A DNA stretch of 5,006 nt, taken from positions 1 to 5,006 of the forward strand of contig JAHFTP010000136.1 of NCBI GenBank assembly GCA_023265495.1, read 5' to 3'. Positions 1 through 5,006 of this stretch are shown here, piece by piece (position 1 is the first letter of the stretch; every line of letters begins with the position of its first letter). Both the position numbers and the translations under genes were made by a program. The stretch comes from Chlamydiota bacterium (GTDB taxonomy: Bacteria > Chlamydiota > Chlamydiia > Chlamydiales > Rhabdochlamydiaceae). The notes below the pieces were generated by a model. It saw only the letters and a program-made list of their open reading frames with translations. It was not told the origin of the DNA and did not search any database.

Positions 1-1
1 A

Positions 2-484
2 GGGCTTGCTGCCGAGGAAAGGGGACAGGGCGCTGCCATAGCACAAAACCTATGGGAGATGTCCCGTTTACAGACGCCTATCATCGTGCTCGTCATTGGA
101 GAGGGGTGTTCGGGTGGAGCTTTAGGTATGGGCGTCGGTGATGTGATTGCCATGTTAGAGCACTCTTACTATTCCGTGATTTCTCCGGAAGGATGTGCTT
201 CCATATTGTGGAAGGACTCCAGTAAAAAGGAGCTTGCCGCTTCCACGCTCAAACTACATGCCGAAGAGCTCATTGAACTCGGTGTTGTCGACGACGTGAT
301 CGAGGAGCCACAAGGGGGAGCGCATCACGACCCTAAAGTGGTCTATCAAAGGGTGAAAAAATACATCGGGCTAAAATGGTCTGAGTTGAAGACAATTCCT
401 CCTGCTCTACTGATAGAGAAAAGATATAATAAATTCCGTAAGATGGGAAAGTTTTCTATAGAATCGGAAGGGTCGATAAGCTAA
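2..484 (+). CDS. accA: Acetyl-CoA carboxylase carboxyltransferase subunit alpha, C-terminal part (5' end outside window)
   Basis: AccA pairs with AccD to move the carboxyl group from carboxybiotin on AccB to acetyl-CoA, making malonyl-CoA for fatty acid synthesis in the cytoplasm. The reading frame is open from base 2 and gives 160 residues to the TAA at 482-484, so roughly the N-terminal half is missing at the window edge. The fragment starts with the family motif GLAAEERGQG, continues with IGEGCSGGALGMGVGD (fragment residues 32-47, the crotonase-fold oxyanion-hole glycines) and then SVISPEGCASILWKD (58-72), all hallmarks of AccA. E. coli-type AccA has GEGGSGGAL, so one Gly is Cys here. The ATG at 59 lies inside the conserved domain and is not the true start. 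The end of the protein (LGVVDDVI, then a basic tail) looks complete. The ABC transporter gene begins 36 bases downstream on the same strand, suggesting co-transcription. Confidence 0.96.
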   Translation, partial: GLAAEERGQGAAIAQNLWEMSRLQTPIIVLVIGEGCSGGALGMGVGDVIAMLEHSYYSVISPEGCASILWKDSSKKELAASTLKLHAEELIELGVVDDVIEEPQGGAHHDPKVVYQRVKKYIGLKWSELKTIPPALLIEKRYNKFRKMGKFSIESEGSIS

Positions 485-511
485 ACTTCTTTTGCATTTT
501 ACTATACAACT

Positions 512-520
512 AGGTTGATC
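512..520 (+). promoter_or_regulatory. Weak ribosome binding site deciding the ABC transporter start
   Basis: AGG at 512-514 lies 6 bases upstream of ATG 521. It is too close to TTG 515 to serve that codon, so ATG 521 is preferred. The match to Shine-Dalgarno is only three bases; translational coupling with accA, which ends 36 bases before, may help. Confidence 0.45.
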
Positions 521-2467
521 ATGAAATTGCTTTTGCAAGCGGCGCTAAGAACGCGTAAACATTTGACTTTGCTCATTATTACTTTTGCGACTCTAGTCCT
601 TTTGACGGTGGCAAGTCAGTTAGAGATGTTTGCTTTGGGGGTTCTCTCTAATAATGGATCTGACTTTTTTGCCCTGTTCTCCACAGAGCAGGCGGAATAT
701 GGCAGGACGCAAGAGGCGATCTCTTTGGGCCAGGTTGAGCAAAAATGGGCAGAAATTGATGTTGGCCACACGGGAGCCATCACAAAACAGACGGCTTCAG
801 AGTATCTAGCTCACAAAGGGGAAACCAATCCGCTGAACTGGATGCTCCAAGAGTTAAAAAAGAAAGCCAATTTTTCCAACAATATCAATGCACTTTTATT
901 GCTACTCGTCTGTGTTGCGGTCTTTAAAGCCATTTGGCTCTTTGCAAGCCGATATTACACACAGATCCTCTCTATTCGCATCAGTAGAGACTTAAGGCAG
1001 CAATACTTCGAGCATATCCAGTCTCTTCCAATGAGTTTCTATCAGCAGTACAATATTGGAAGCCTCTCTTCCCGCGTGGTGGGGGATGCAGGGCAAATTG
1101 CCGTATCTATCAACTCATGGCTGACAAACTATTTACAAACTCCTTTTACGATTGTCACGTGCCTTTCCATGTGTTTTTATCTTTCTTGGCGACTCTCCCT
1201 TGTGATTTTTATTGGCGTTCCCTTGATCATTATGCCGATTGTTTTTTTAGCAAAACGAGTAAGGAGAGTTTCTCGTCAGCTGCAAAAAAATCAGGAGAGA
1301 TTTGCTTCTGTGCTCATTGACTTTTTAGCAGGGATTCAAACGGTGAAAATCTTTGCTATGGAAGCGTTTTCTCTTAAAAAATATAAGGAGCAAAATGATC
1401 GCATGGCGGTGTTGGAGGGAAAGACGGCTAAGTATGGACTTCTAACTAGACCTATATTGCATGCCATTACTACACTCTGTCTTGCGGTCGTTGTTCTTTT
1501 TGGGCTCTATACTTTAGGGATGAGCGTATCGCAGCTTCTTGTTTTCTGCGGTCTTTTACATCTTGTTTATGAGCCTGTTAAGAAATTTGCTGATGAAAAC
1601 GCCAATATCCAAAGAGGGATTGTGGCTGCGGAGAGGATGTTTGAGGTTCTCGACCTAAAGCCGCATATCGATGACAAAGATGGCGCCGTTGCTCTCACCT
1701 CTTTTTCTGATAGTATAGAATTTGAAAATGTGTGGTTCCGTTACGGGGGAGATTGGGTTTTGAAGGATGTGTCTTTCTCTGTAAAAAAAGGGCAGACAGT
1801 GGCTATTGTGGGACCTACGGGTTCTGGGAAGTCAACGATCGTACAGCTGATTCCCAGGCTTTATGAAGTGCAGAAAGGGCTAATCAAGGTCGATGGCAAA
1901 CCTGTTAATGCATATACGCAGCGATCGCTAAGAGAGCTGATGGCCTTTGTCTCACAAAAGCCCTTTCTTTTCTATGACACCGTCGCAGCGAACATTGCTG
2001 TTGGTAAGGATTATTCTAAAGAAGAAATTGTCTCCGCTGCAAGAAGAGCTCATGCCGAAGAGTTTATTTGTCGTCTTCCCGATCAGTACGACTCGATGTT
2101 AGCAGAAGCCGGGCAAAATCTGTCCGGAGGTCAGCAACAAAGGCTTGCCATCGCAAGAGCGCTTGTAAAACGCTCTCCTATTCTTATTTTAGATGAAGCC
2201 ACATCTTCTTTAGATGCGATCAGTGAAAATCACATCAAAACTGCTATCGCAGCCCTCCAAGGAGAAGTAACGCAGATCTTGATAGCGCACAGACTGTCTA
2301 CCATTGAGCATGCAGATAAAATTATCTACTTAGACAGGGGAGAAAAACTGGCTGAAGGCACGAAAGATGAGCTGCTGAAAACATGTCCTCCTTTTCGACT
2401 TATGTGGGAGACTCTTTACAAAACAGAAATTAAGCAGGTAGATACTACAGAGGAAGTCTTGGTATAG
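521..2467 (+). CDS. ABC exporter half-transporter, TMD-NBD fusion (MsbA-like)
   Basis: The 648-residue product is a type I ABC exporter half-transporter, expected to homodimerise in the inner membrane and use ATP to flip or export a lipid, drug or peptide; the substrate cannot be read from sequence. Membrane segments are visible at about 14-34, 122-143, 202-223, 225-245 and 315-352 (probably two). NBD motifs are complete: A-loop Tyr408, Walker A GPTGSGKST 431-439, Q-loop Gln479, signature LSGGQ 534-538, Walker B ending in Asp558 with catalytic Glu559, D-loop SSLD 562-565 and H-loop His590. The loop between TM1 and TM2 (about 35-120) is much longer than in E. coli MsbA and holds an EF-hand-like stretch at 80-91. 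I chose ATG 521 because AGG at 512-514 sits 6 bases before it; TTG 515 directly abuts that AGG. In Chlamydia an MsbA-like gene also follows accA (recalled as CT264). Confidence 0.94.
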   Translation: MKLLLQAALRTRKHLTLLIITFATLVLLTVASQLEMFALGVLSNNGSDFFALFSTEQAEYGRTQEAISLGQVEQKWAEIDVGHTGAITKQTASEYLAHKGETNPLNWMLQELKKKANFSNNINALLLLLVCVAVFKAIWLFASRYYTQILSIRISRDLRQQYFEHIQSLPMSFYQQYNIGSLSSRVVGDAGQIAVSINSWLTNYLQTPFTIVTCLSMCFYLSWRLSLVIFIGVPLIIMPIVFLAKRVRRVSRQLQKNQERFASVLIDFLAGIQTVKIFAMEAFSLKKYKEQNDRMAVLEGKTAKYGLLTRPILHAITTLCLAVVVLFGLYTLGMSVSQLLVFCGLLHLVYEPVKKFADENANIQRGIVAAERMFEVLDLKPHIDDKDGAVALTSFSDSIEFENVWFRYGGDWVLKDVSFSVKKGQTVAIVGPTGSGKSTIVQLIPRLYEVQKGLIKVDGKPVNAYTQRSLRELMAFVSQKPFLFYDTVAANIAVGKDYSKEEIVSAARRAHAEEFICRLPDQYDSMLAEAGQNLSGGQQQRLAIARALVKRSPILILDEATSSLDAISENHIKTAIAALQGEVTQILIAHRLSTIEHADKIIYLDRGEKLAEGTKDELLKTCPPFRLMWETLYKTEIKQVDTTEEVLV

Positions 2468-2528
2468 CCTGTATTTAAGTGATTGTAGAATTTACGGAAG
2501 TTCGATGGGCTAGTCCATCTTTAACAAT

Positions 2529-2538
2529 AAGGGAATAT
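2529..2538 (+). promoter_or_regulatory. Ribosome binding site of the hypothetical gene
   Basis: AAGGGA at 2529-2534 is followed by four bases and ATG 2539. It is the only purine-rich site near the candidate starts and favours ATG 2539 over GTG 2479. Confidence 0.5.
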
Positions 2539-3003
2539 ATGACGGTAGTAGAAACCTCTCGGATGTCTGTTTTTGTTGAGCAACTGGAAGATCTCTCTTC
2601 AAAAACATGTGCGCTGATTGAAAAAACACCACAAGCAGAACGCTCCTATCTTATGAAACAATCCAAAAGGATTATGGAAGTTTGGGAGAGGTGTGAAAGT
2701 GCAAGCGGGGAGCTCCTATCTGAGGAAAATCAGGCTTTGGCAGAGCTGTTTCGTCAGACGGCACTTAAAGTAAATATTGTGCGGATTATTTCCAATCCTA
2801 TGTGTAAAACCATTGTCAATATAGATTCGATTTATTTGGGAAATAAAGAGAATCTTTCTAGAGCCCGAACTCTTATTCATGTTTTACGACTTTTGCCGGA
2901 ATTAATAGAGATGCACTCTCTTTCCCTGTCCGTTAAAGCAAAAGCTGCGATACAGCATTTACATGATAGAGCGGAAATATCTGCTGTAGTCTTTGGTATC
3001 TGA
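2539..3003 (+). CDS. Hypothetical protein, small, mainly helical, unrecognised
   Basis: I do not recognise this 154-residue protein. It has no signal peptide, no clear membrane segment and no catalytic motif that I can name. The composition (runs such as EQLEDLSSKTCALIEK, ENQALAELFRQTALK and SLSVKAKAAIQHLHDRAE) suggests several amphipathic helices, perhaps a helical bundle acting in the cytoplasm or as a secreted effector, but that is inference. ATG 2539 is preferred because AAGGGA (2529-2534) sits 4 bases before it. A GTG at 2479 in the same frame would add 20 residues but has no Shine-Dalgarno-like sequence; ATG 2563 is another option. The gene starts 71 bases after the ABC transporter on the same strand and could be read from the same transcript. 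In C. trachomatis the interval between msbA and dnaQ holds other genes (recalled as CT263 and CT262), which this protein does not obviously resemble. Confidence 0.7.
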   Translation: MTVVETSRMSVFVEQLEDLSSKTCALIEKTPQAERSYLMKQSKRIMEVWERCESASGELLSEENQALAELFRQTALKVNIVRIISNPMCKTIVNIDSIYLGNKENLSRARTLIHVLRLLPELIEMHSLSLSVKAKAAIQHLHDRAEISAVVFGI

Positions 3004-3024
3004 AAATAAGGTGTGATAGAATCT

Positions 3025-3042
3025 CTTACATAATTGAGTAAG
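3025..3042 (+). other. Small hairpin after the hypothetical gene
   Basis: CTTAC (3025-3029) and GTAAG (3038-3042) form a 5-bp stem with an 8-base loop, 21 bases after the stop codon of the hypothetical gene. There is no T-run after it, so it is at best a weak transcript end signal. Confidence 0.2.
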
Positions 3043-3052
3043 TTATCGGTAG

Positions 3053-3287
3053 ACAGAAACCCCTCTTCCAGGCGACATTGTCTCTATGCGTGCGGATATA
3101 GCGATGCTTTCTTCAGACTACGATGACAGAGCGGCAGTAGCTGCAGGAGCTTCGGCCTCAAGATCGTCGCCAGCTGCTGCTGCCCAAGCAGCAATGAATC
3201 CTGGCTTTGGGCAGAGAACATGTTTTCGATGATCCTAGAAAAACTCTGCTCGCAATCAATATGGCTATCTCTAGTGATGATTATTAG
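3053..3287 (+). pseudogene. Small Ala/Ser-rich protein, apparently frameshifted (remnant or sequencing error)
   Basis: No intact long ORF is present here, but two short frames join naturally. Frame A is open from 3053 (after TAG 3050-3052), has ATG at 3086 and reads 48 residues, including MRADIAMLSSDYDDRAA and an Ala-rich stretch, to TGA 3230-3232. Frame B is open from 3198 and ends REHVFDDPRKTLLAINMAISSDDY, stop TAG 3285-3287. Removing one base in TTTGGG (3206-3211) joins them as AAMNPGLGREHVFDD and gives about 66 residues from ATG 3086. Both parts have plausible protein composition, and the short motifs LSSDYDD and ISSDDY echo each other. There is no clear Shine-Dalgarno before 3086, so the 5' part may also be damaged or the fragment may be a C-terminal relic. 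I do not recognise the family. The final stop overlaps that of the convergent exonuclease gene. Confidence 0.4.
3175..3193 (+). repeat. Perfect 7-bp inverted repeat in the Ala-rich segment
   Basis: TGCTGCT (3175-3181) and AGCAGCA (3187-3193) flank the loop GCCCA. The repeat falls in alanine codons of the frameshifted small gene, so it may simply reflect GCT/GCA codon runs. There is no T-run beyond it, so it is not a typical terminator. Confidence 0.35.
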
Positions 3288-3991
3288 ACGGTAACCGGTG
3301 CCAGCAGACCCAACTTTTCTAAGCTGGAGCGGAGGCTGTGATTTTCCGGTTTGTCAAAAGCTCCGTTCTGTGAAAGCCATGCTAGATAGTCTTTAGGGAC
3401 GTCTGCTAACGCCTTTCCCTGATGCTTACCAAAAGGCATGCGAGTCATCACTGTAGGGGCGCTTAAAAGCTCTAATAGGGTCTCCATGGATAGATCGTCG
3501 ATCATCTGACTAAACACCTCATGGAGCACGATGACATCATCTAAAGCTCTATGGGCCTGGTTGGGGGGGATTCCAAATACCTCTCTTAGGAACTGAAGGG
3601 AGTGTTTGGGGAGGTCGGGGCGATACTTTCTCGACCATTTCAGAGAGTCAATATACCTAAAAGCGGGGACCGGAATCTGGTTTCTTTGGTATTCTGCTTC
3701 TAAGAAGAGTTTATCAAAACTGTCGTTATTGTGGGCAATAAGCACACAATTCGTTCCGCAGAACTCAATAAAAGAGGCTCCTATTTCTTTAAAGGAGGGA
3801 CTGTTTGCTACCATCTCGTCGGTGATGTGGTGGATGGCACTTGCCTCTGCGGGTATGGGGATGCCCGGGTTGATGAAATGACAAAATGTTTTGTTGTGAA
3901 CAGGGTCGTAAGCCGCAAGTTCTATGATGCGGTCTCTATCAAATTTGATTCCTGTTGTCTCTGTGTCGTAGTAAATAGGATGCATCGGCAT
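3284..3991 (-). CDS. DEDDh 3'-5' exonuclease (DnaQ-like) with C-terminal DUF3820-like domain
   Basis: The 235-residue protein is a DnaQ/RNase T-type exonuclease that would remove nucleotides from 3' ends using two metal ions, in repair, proofreading or RNA processing. Numbering from ATG 3991: Exo I YYDTETTG has Asp9 and Glu11; Exo II in HNNDSFDKLFLEAE has Asp93; Exo III HRALDDV has His147 and Asp152. The DEDDh catalytic set is therefore complete. After about residue 180 comes MPFGKHQGKALADVPKDYLAWL, typical of the DUF3820 domain that often follows bacterial exonuclease domains. It is too short and too divergent to name as the replicative epsilon subunit; chlamydiae are recalled to carry more than one dnaQ-like gene (C. 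trachomatis CT261 is dnaQ_1). The start at 3991 is chosen because GGGAG (complement of 3999-4003) is 7 bases away; the ATG at 3997 would be 1 base from it. ATG 3985 is also possible. It is divergent from the PLD gene. Confidence 0.92.
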   Translation of the reverse strand: MPMHPIYYDTETTGIKFDRDRIIELAAYDPVHNKTFCHFINPGIPIPAEASAIHHITDEMVANSPSFKEIGASFIEFCGTNCVLIAHNNDSFDKLFLEAEYQRNQIPVPAFRYIDSLKWSRKYRPDLPKHSLQFLREVFGIPPNQAHRALDDVIVLHEVFSQMIDDLSMETLLELLSAPTVMTRMPFGKHQGKALADVPKDYLAWLSQNGAFDKPENHSLRSSLEKLGLLAPVTV

Positions 3992-3998
3992 TGTCATA

Positions 3999-4003
3999 CT
4001 CCC
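3999..4003 (-). promoter_or_regulatory. Ribosome binding site of the exonuclease gene
   Basis: The minus strand reads GGGAG here, followed by 7 bases and the ATG at 3991. Three in-frame ATG codons (3997, 3991, 3985) compete, and this spacing decides for the middle one. Confidence 0.6.
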
Positions 4004-4070
4004 GAAAAAAAATAGAGTGAAATAATGCCCATTACCTTATTCTATACCCTCTTTTTTTGTAAGAAAATTG
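4004..4070. promoter_or_regulatory. Divergent intergenic region with probable promoters for exonuclease and PLD genes
   Basis: The two genes run away from each other, so both promoters should lie in this short AT-rich gap. On the minus strand, TATAGA (complement of 4041-4046) is a reasonable -10 box for the exonuclease, with a poor TTTTCT (complement of 4062-4067) as -35 at 15 bases. On the plus strand TATACC at 4043-4048 could be a -10 for the PLD gene, but no -35 match is seen at standard spacing. The two -10 candidates overlap, which would make the promoters compete; this is inference. Homopolymer tracts (A8 near 4005, T7 near 4052) are present. Confidence 0.3.
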
Positions 4071-4075
4071 AGAGG
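4071..4075 (+). promoter_or_regulatory. Ribosome binding site for the GTG start of the PLD gene
   Basis: AGAGG at 4071-4075 is followed by five T bases and GTG 4081. The good spacing, and a signal peptide starting exactly there, support the GTG start. Confidence 0.6.
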
Positions 4076-4080
4076 TTTTT

Positions 4081-4659
4081 GTGGGTAAAAAGGCAGTGGT
4101 AATCCTTAGCATAGCTCTTTGTTTTGCAAGCGCTCTTCATGCAAAGCCTGCAGAGGTGGAGGTGCTTTTCTCTTCCAAGGCAAGGTTAGATCACCACTTA
4201 ATCGACCTCATCGATAAAGAAGAAAGAAGTATTCGTCTTGCTGTCTATCATTTCACTCATAAAGAAATAGCCGACGCCCTCATACGAGCAAAAAATAGGG
4301 GGGTAGATGTAGAGCTGCTTATTGATCCCATCTCCATTAAAAGAAGATCTCCTTTGCATCGTCTGCATAAAGCGAAGATTCCCATCTTTGTTTGGCAGCA
4401 AGCGTCAAAACAAACAAACAAGTATCCCGCAGCTATGCACAACAAGTTCTGCGTCTTTAGTGGCTCTACCGTTTGGACGGGGTCATTTAACTTCACCTAC
4501 GACGGCAGCGCACGCCATAAAGAGAACGTAGTCGTTCTCAAAGAGGAATCTGTGGCAAGAGACTTTATTGAGGAATTTAACCAAATCAAAGATGTGCATT
4601 GTATCCTTTTCCATGAGGAGATGAGCTCCCCTCAAAGAAGTGGAAGAGGAAGCAATTAA
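4081..4659 (+). CDS. Secreted phospholipase D/Nuc-type protein with one HKD motif (Asp replaced by Ser)
   Basis: This 192-residue protein starts with GTG and a signal peptide (basic MGKK, hydrophobic VVILSIALCFASALHA, likely cleavage after Ala21), so it should act in the periplasm or outside the cell. The mature part is a single PLD-like domain (PLDc_2 type), similar in size and plan to the Nuc/NucT endonucleases and mitochondrial cardiolipin hydrolase, which work as homodimers with one HKD each. Visible features are the SIRLAVYHFTH strand-helix start (50-60), ALIRAKNRGVDVELLID (66-82) and MHNKFCVFSG (119-128) with His120 and Lys122, followed by GSFNFT (134-139) and ENVVVL (148-153). The usual HxKxxxxD has Ser127 in place of Asp; spacing to GSxxN is otherwise exact. 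The substrate could be phospholipid or nucleic acid. Chlamydiae often carry PLD-family proteins linked to host lipid use. It is transcribed away from the exonuclease gene and followed by hairpins at 4671-4705. Confidence 0.9.
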   Translation: MGKKAVVILSIALCFASALHAKPAEVEVLFSSKARLDHHLIDLIDKEERSIRLAVYHFTHKEIADALIRAKNRGVDVELLIDPISIKRRSPLHRLHKAKIPIFVWQQASKQTNKYPAAMHNKFCVFSGSTVWTGSFNFTYDGSARHKENVVVLKEESVARDFIEEFNQIKDVHCILFHEEMSSPQRSGRGSN

Positions 4660-4831
4660 AATTAATTTTATATTACTTATGTAATAGCTTCATTTATCTG
4701 AAGCTGTAAATAATTATAGTGTAAATTAATAATTAAATTTAATCAGTGTTTTTTAGTGTTAGCATTTTTTATAAATGTCCAATTTTGGGTAATAAAAGGT
4801 TGGTTCATCCGGCACATGAGTACCTCTGCTC
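4660..4831. other. AT-rich intergenic spacer
   Basis: This 172-base gap between the PLD gene and the right-edge ORF is markedly more AT-rich than the genes. Besides the two hairpins near its left end it holds an inverted repeat TAAATT/AATTTA (4722-4727, 4736-4741) with the palindrome TTAATAATTAA at its centre, and two AGTGTT copies around 4745-4760. I see no RNA gene and no clear promoter. If the right-edge ORF is an insertion sequence, its left end should lie in this gap, but I cannot identify a terminal repeat without the other end. Confidence 0.5.
4671..4705 (+). terminator. Two adjacent hairpins after the PLD gene, possible transcript end
   Basis: TATTAC (4671-4676) pairs with GTAATA (4681-4686) around TTAT. 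AGCTTCA (4686-4692) pairs with TGAAGCT (4699-4705) around TTTATC. They lie 11 bases after the PLD stop. The second stem is followed by GTAAATAATTATAG, not a true T-run, so intrinsic termination would be weak. The two share base 4686, so full formation of both is mutually constrained. Confidence 0.4.
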
Positions 4832-5006
4832 ATGAAGCAAAAATTCCAAATCACCGCCAATAGAGCCATAGAAGAATTTTCTATTTCTGTAGAAGGTGGG
4901 TACAATCATGAACAAGCCCAAGCAAAGGCCATTGATAATAGACCTTCCTTACCTAGCAAGAAATTGACTCCCCAAATAATTAAGCTCATTGAAGAAAAGC
5001 TCAAAT
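4832..5006 (+). CDS. Partial ORF, 5' end only; possible IS30-family transposase, perhaps degraded
   Basis: From ATG 4832 the frame is open to the window edge (58 codons plus one base); an in-frame TGA at 4817-4819 limits the start. There is no convincing Shine-Dalgarno. The stretch GGYNHEQAQAKAIDNR, then KKLTPQIIKLIEEKLK (residues 43-58), matches the pattern I know from IS30 transposases: Gly-Tyr followed by a QA-rich helix, a basic linker, then a 'LTP...IEEKL' helix before the DDE domain. The earlier part, MKQKFQITANRAI, could be the remains of the HTH segment. However, the usual STISRE-type recognition helix between it and GGY is absent, so about 12-16 residues seem missing. This suggests either a damaged copy or a different family. 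The DDE catalytic region would lie outside the window. Confidence 0.45.
   Translation, partial: MKQKFQITANRAIEEFSISVEGGYNHEQAQAKAIDNRPSLPSKKLTPQIIKLIEEKLK

Noticed and set aside
1117..1320. Open frame of 67 codons on the plus strand
   Set aside because: It lies wholly inside the ABC transporter in another frame and has no protein-like motif.
3198..3232. Programmed frameshift at TTTGGGC with the nearby TGCTGCT/AGCAGCA hairpin
   Set aside because: The move needed is +1, not the -1 expected at a TTTGGGC-like slippery site, and the hairpin lies upstream rather than downstream of the slip. A mutation or sequencing error is simpler.
3606..4015. Two overlapping plus-strand open frames (3606-3881 and 3731-4015)
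   Set aside because: They are antisense to the exonuclease, whose motifs and ribosome binding site are clear; their translations show no recognisable features.
4198..4531. Antisense and alternative-frame open frames within the PLD gene
   Set aside because: The PLD frame has a signal peptide and HKD-type motifs; the others are shadows with random-looking translations.
4660..4831. CRISPR array, tRNA or riboswitch in the AT-rich spacer
   Set aside because: No regularly spaced repeats, no cloverleaf and no conserved aptamer pattern are visible; only short AT-rich palindromes expected from the composition.
4816..4863. ATG 4816 as start of the right-edge gene
   Set aside because: Its frame (MSTSAHEAK...) stops after 15 codons, and only the frame from 4832 stays open to the window edge. 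A frameshift joining the two cannot be excluded but has no direct support.

Overview
The window looks like a chromosomal segment from a bacterium of the phylum Chlamydiae, most likely an environmental chlamydia (Parachlamydiales-like). That rests on gene order and protein character, not on a database search. From memory of Chlamydia trachomatis, accA (CT265) is followed by an MsbA-like ABC transporter (CT264), and a DnaQ-like exonuclease (CT261) lies a little further on. The same three gene types occur here in the same order, with different genes between the transporter and the exonuclease. Base composition is moderate in the genes and strongly AT-rich in the right-hand intergenic stretch.

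Layout. Positions 2-484 hold the C-terminal half of AccA, the carboxyltransferase alpha subunit of acetyl-CoA carboxylase (fatty acid synthesis). After 36 bases comes a complete type I ABC exporter half-transporter (521-2467) with all NBD motifs and an unusually long first external loop. A short unrecognised helical protein follows (about 2539-3003). These three genes lie on the + strand and may be co-transcribed. From about 3053 to 3287 there is no intact long ORF, but two short overlapping reading frames together look like one small Ala/Ser-rich protein broken by a single-base frameshift. Its stop codon overlaps the stop codon of the next, convergent gene, a DEDDh exonuclease with a C-terminal DUF3820-like domain (3284-3991, - strand). 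An 83-base divergent intergenic region separates this from a secreted single-HKD phospholipase D/Nuc-type protein (4081-4659, + strand). In that protein the HKD motif has Ser where Asp is usual. Beyond it lies an AT-rich spacer with two adjacent hairpins. At the right edge is the start of an ORF (4832 to the end) whose residues resemble the region after the N-terminal HTH of IS30-family transposases, possibly a degraded copy.

The genes do not form one pathway: lipid precursor synthesis (AccA) and a probable lipid or drug exporter sit beside housekeeping nuclease and phospholipase-type functions. I see no convincing new multi-gene system. The items most worth a second look are the altered HKD motif, the frameshifted small gene, the EF-hand-like loop in the transporter and the possible IS30 remnant at the right edge.
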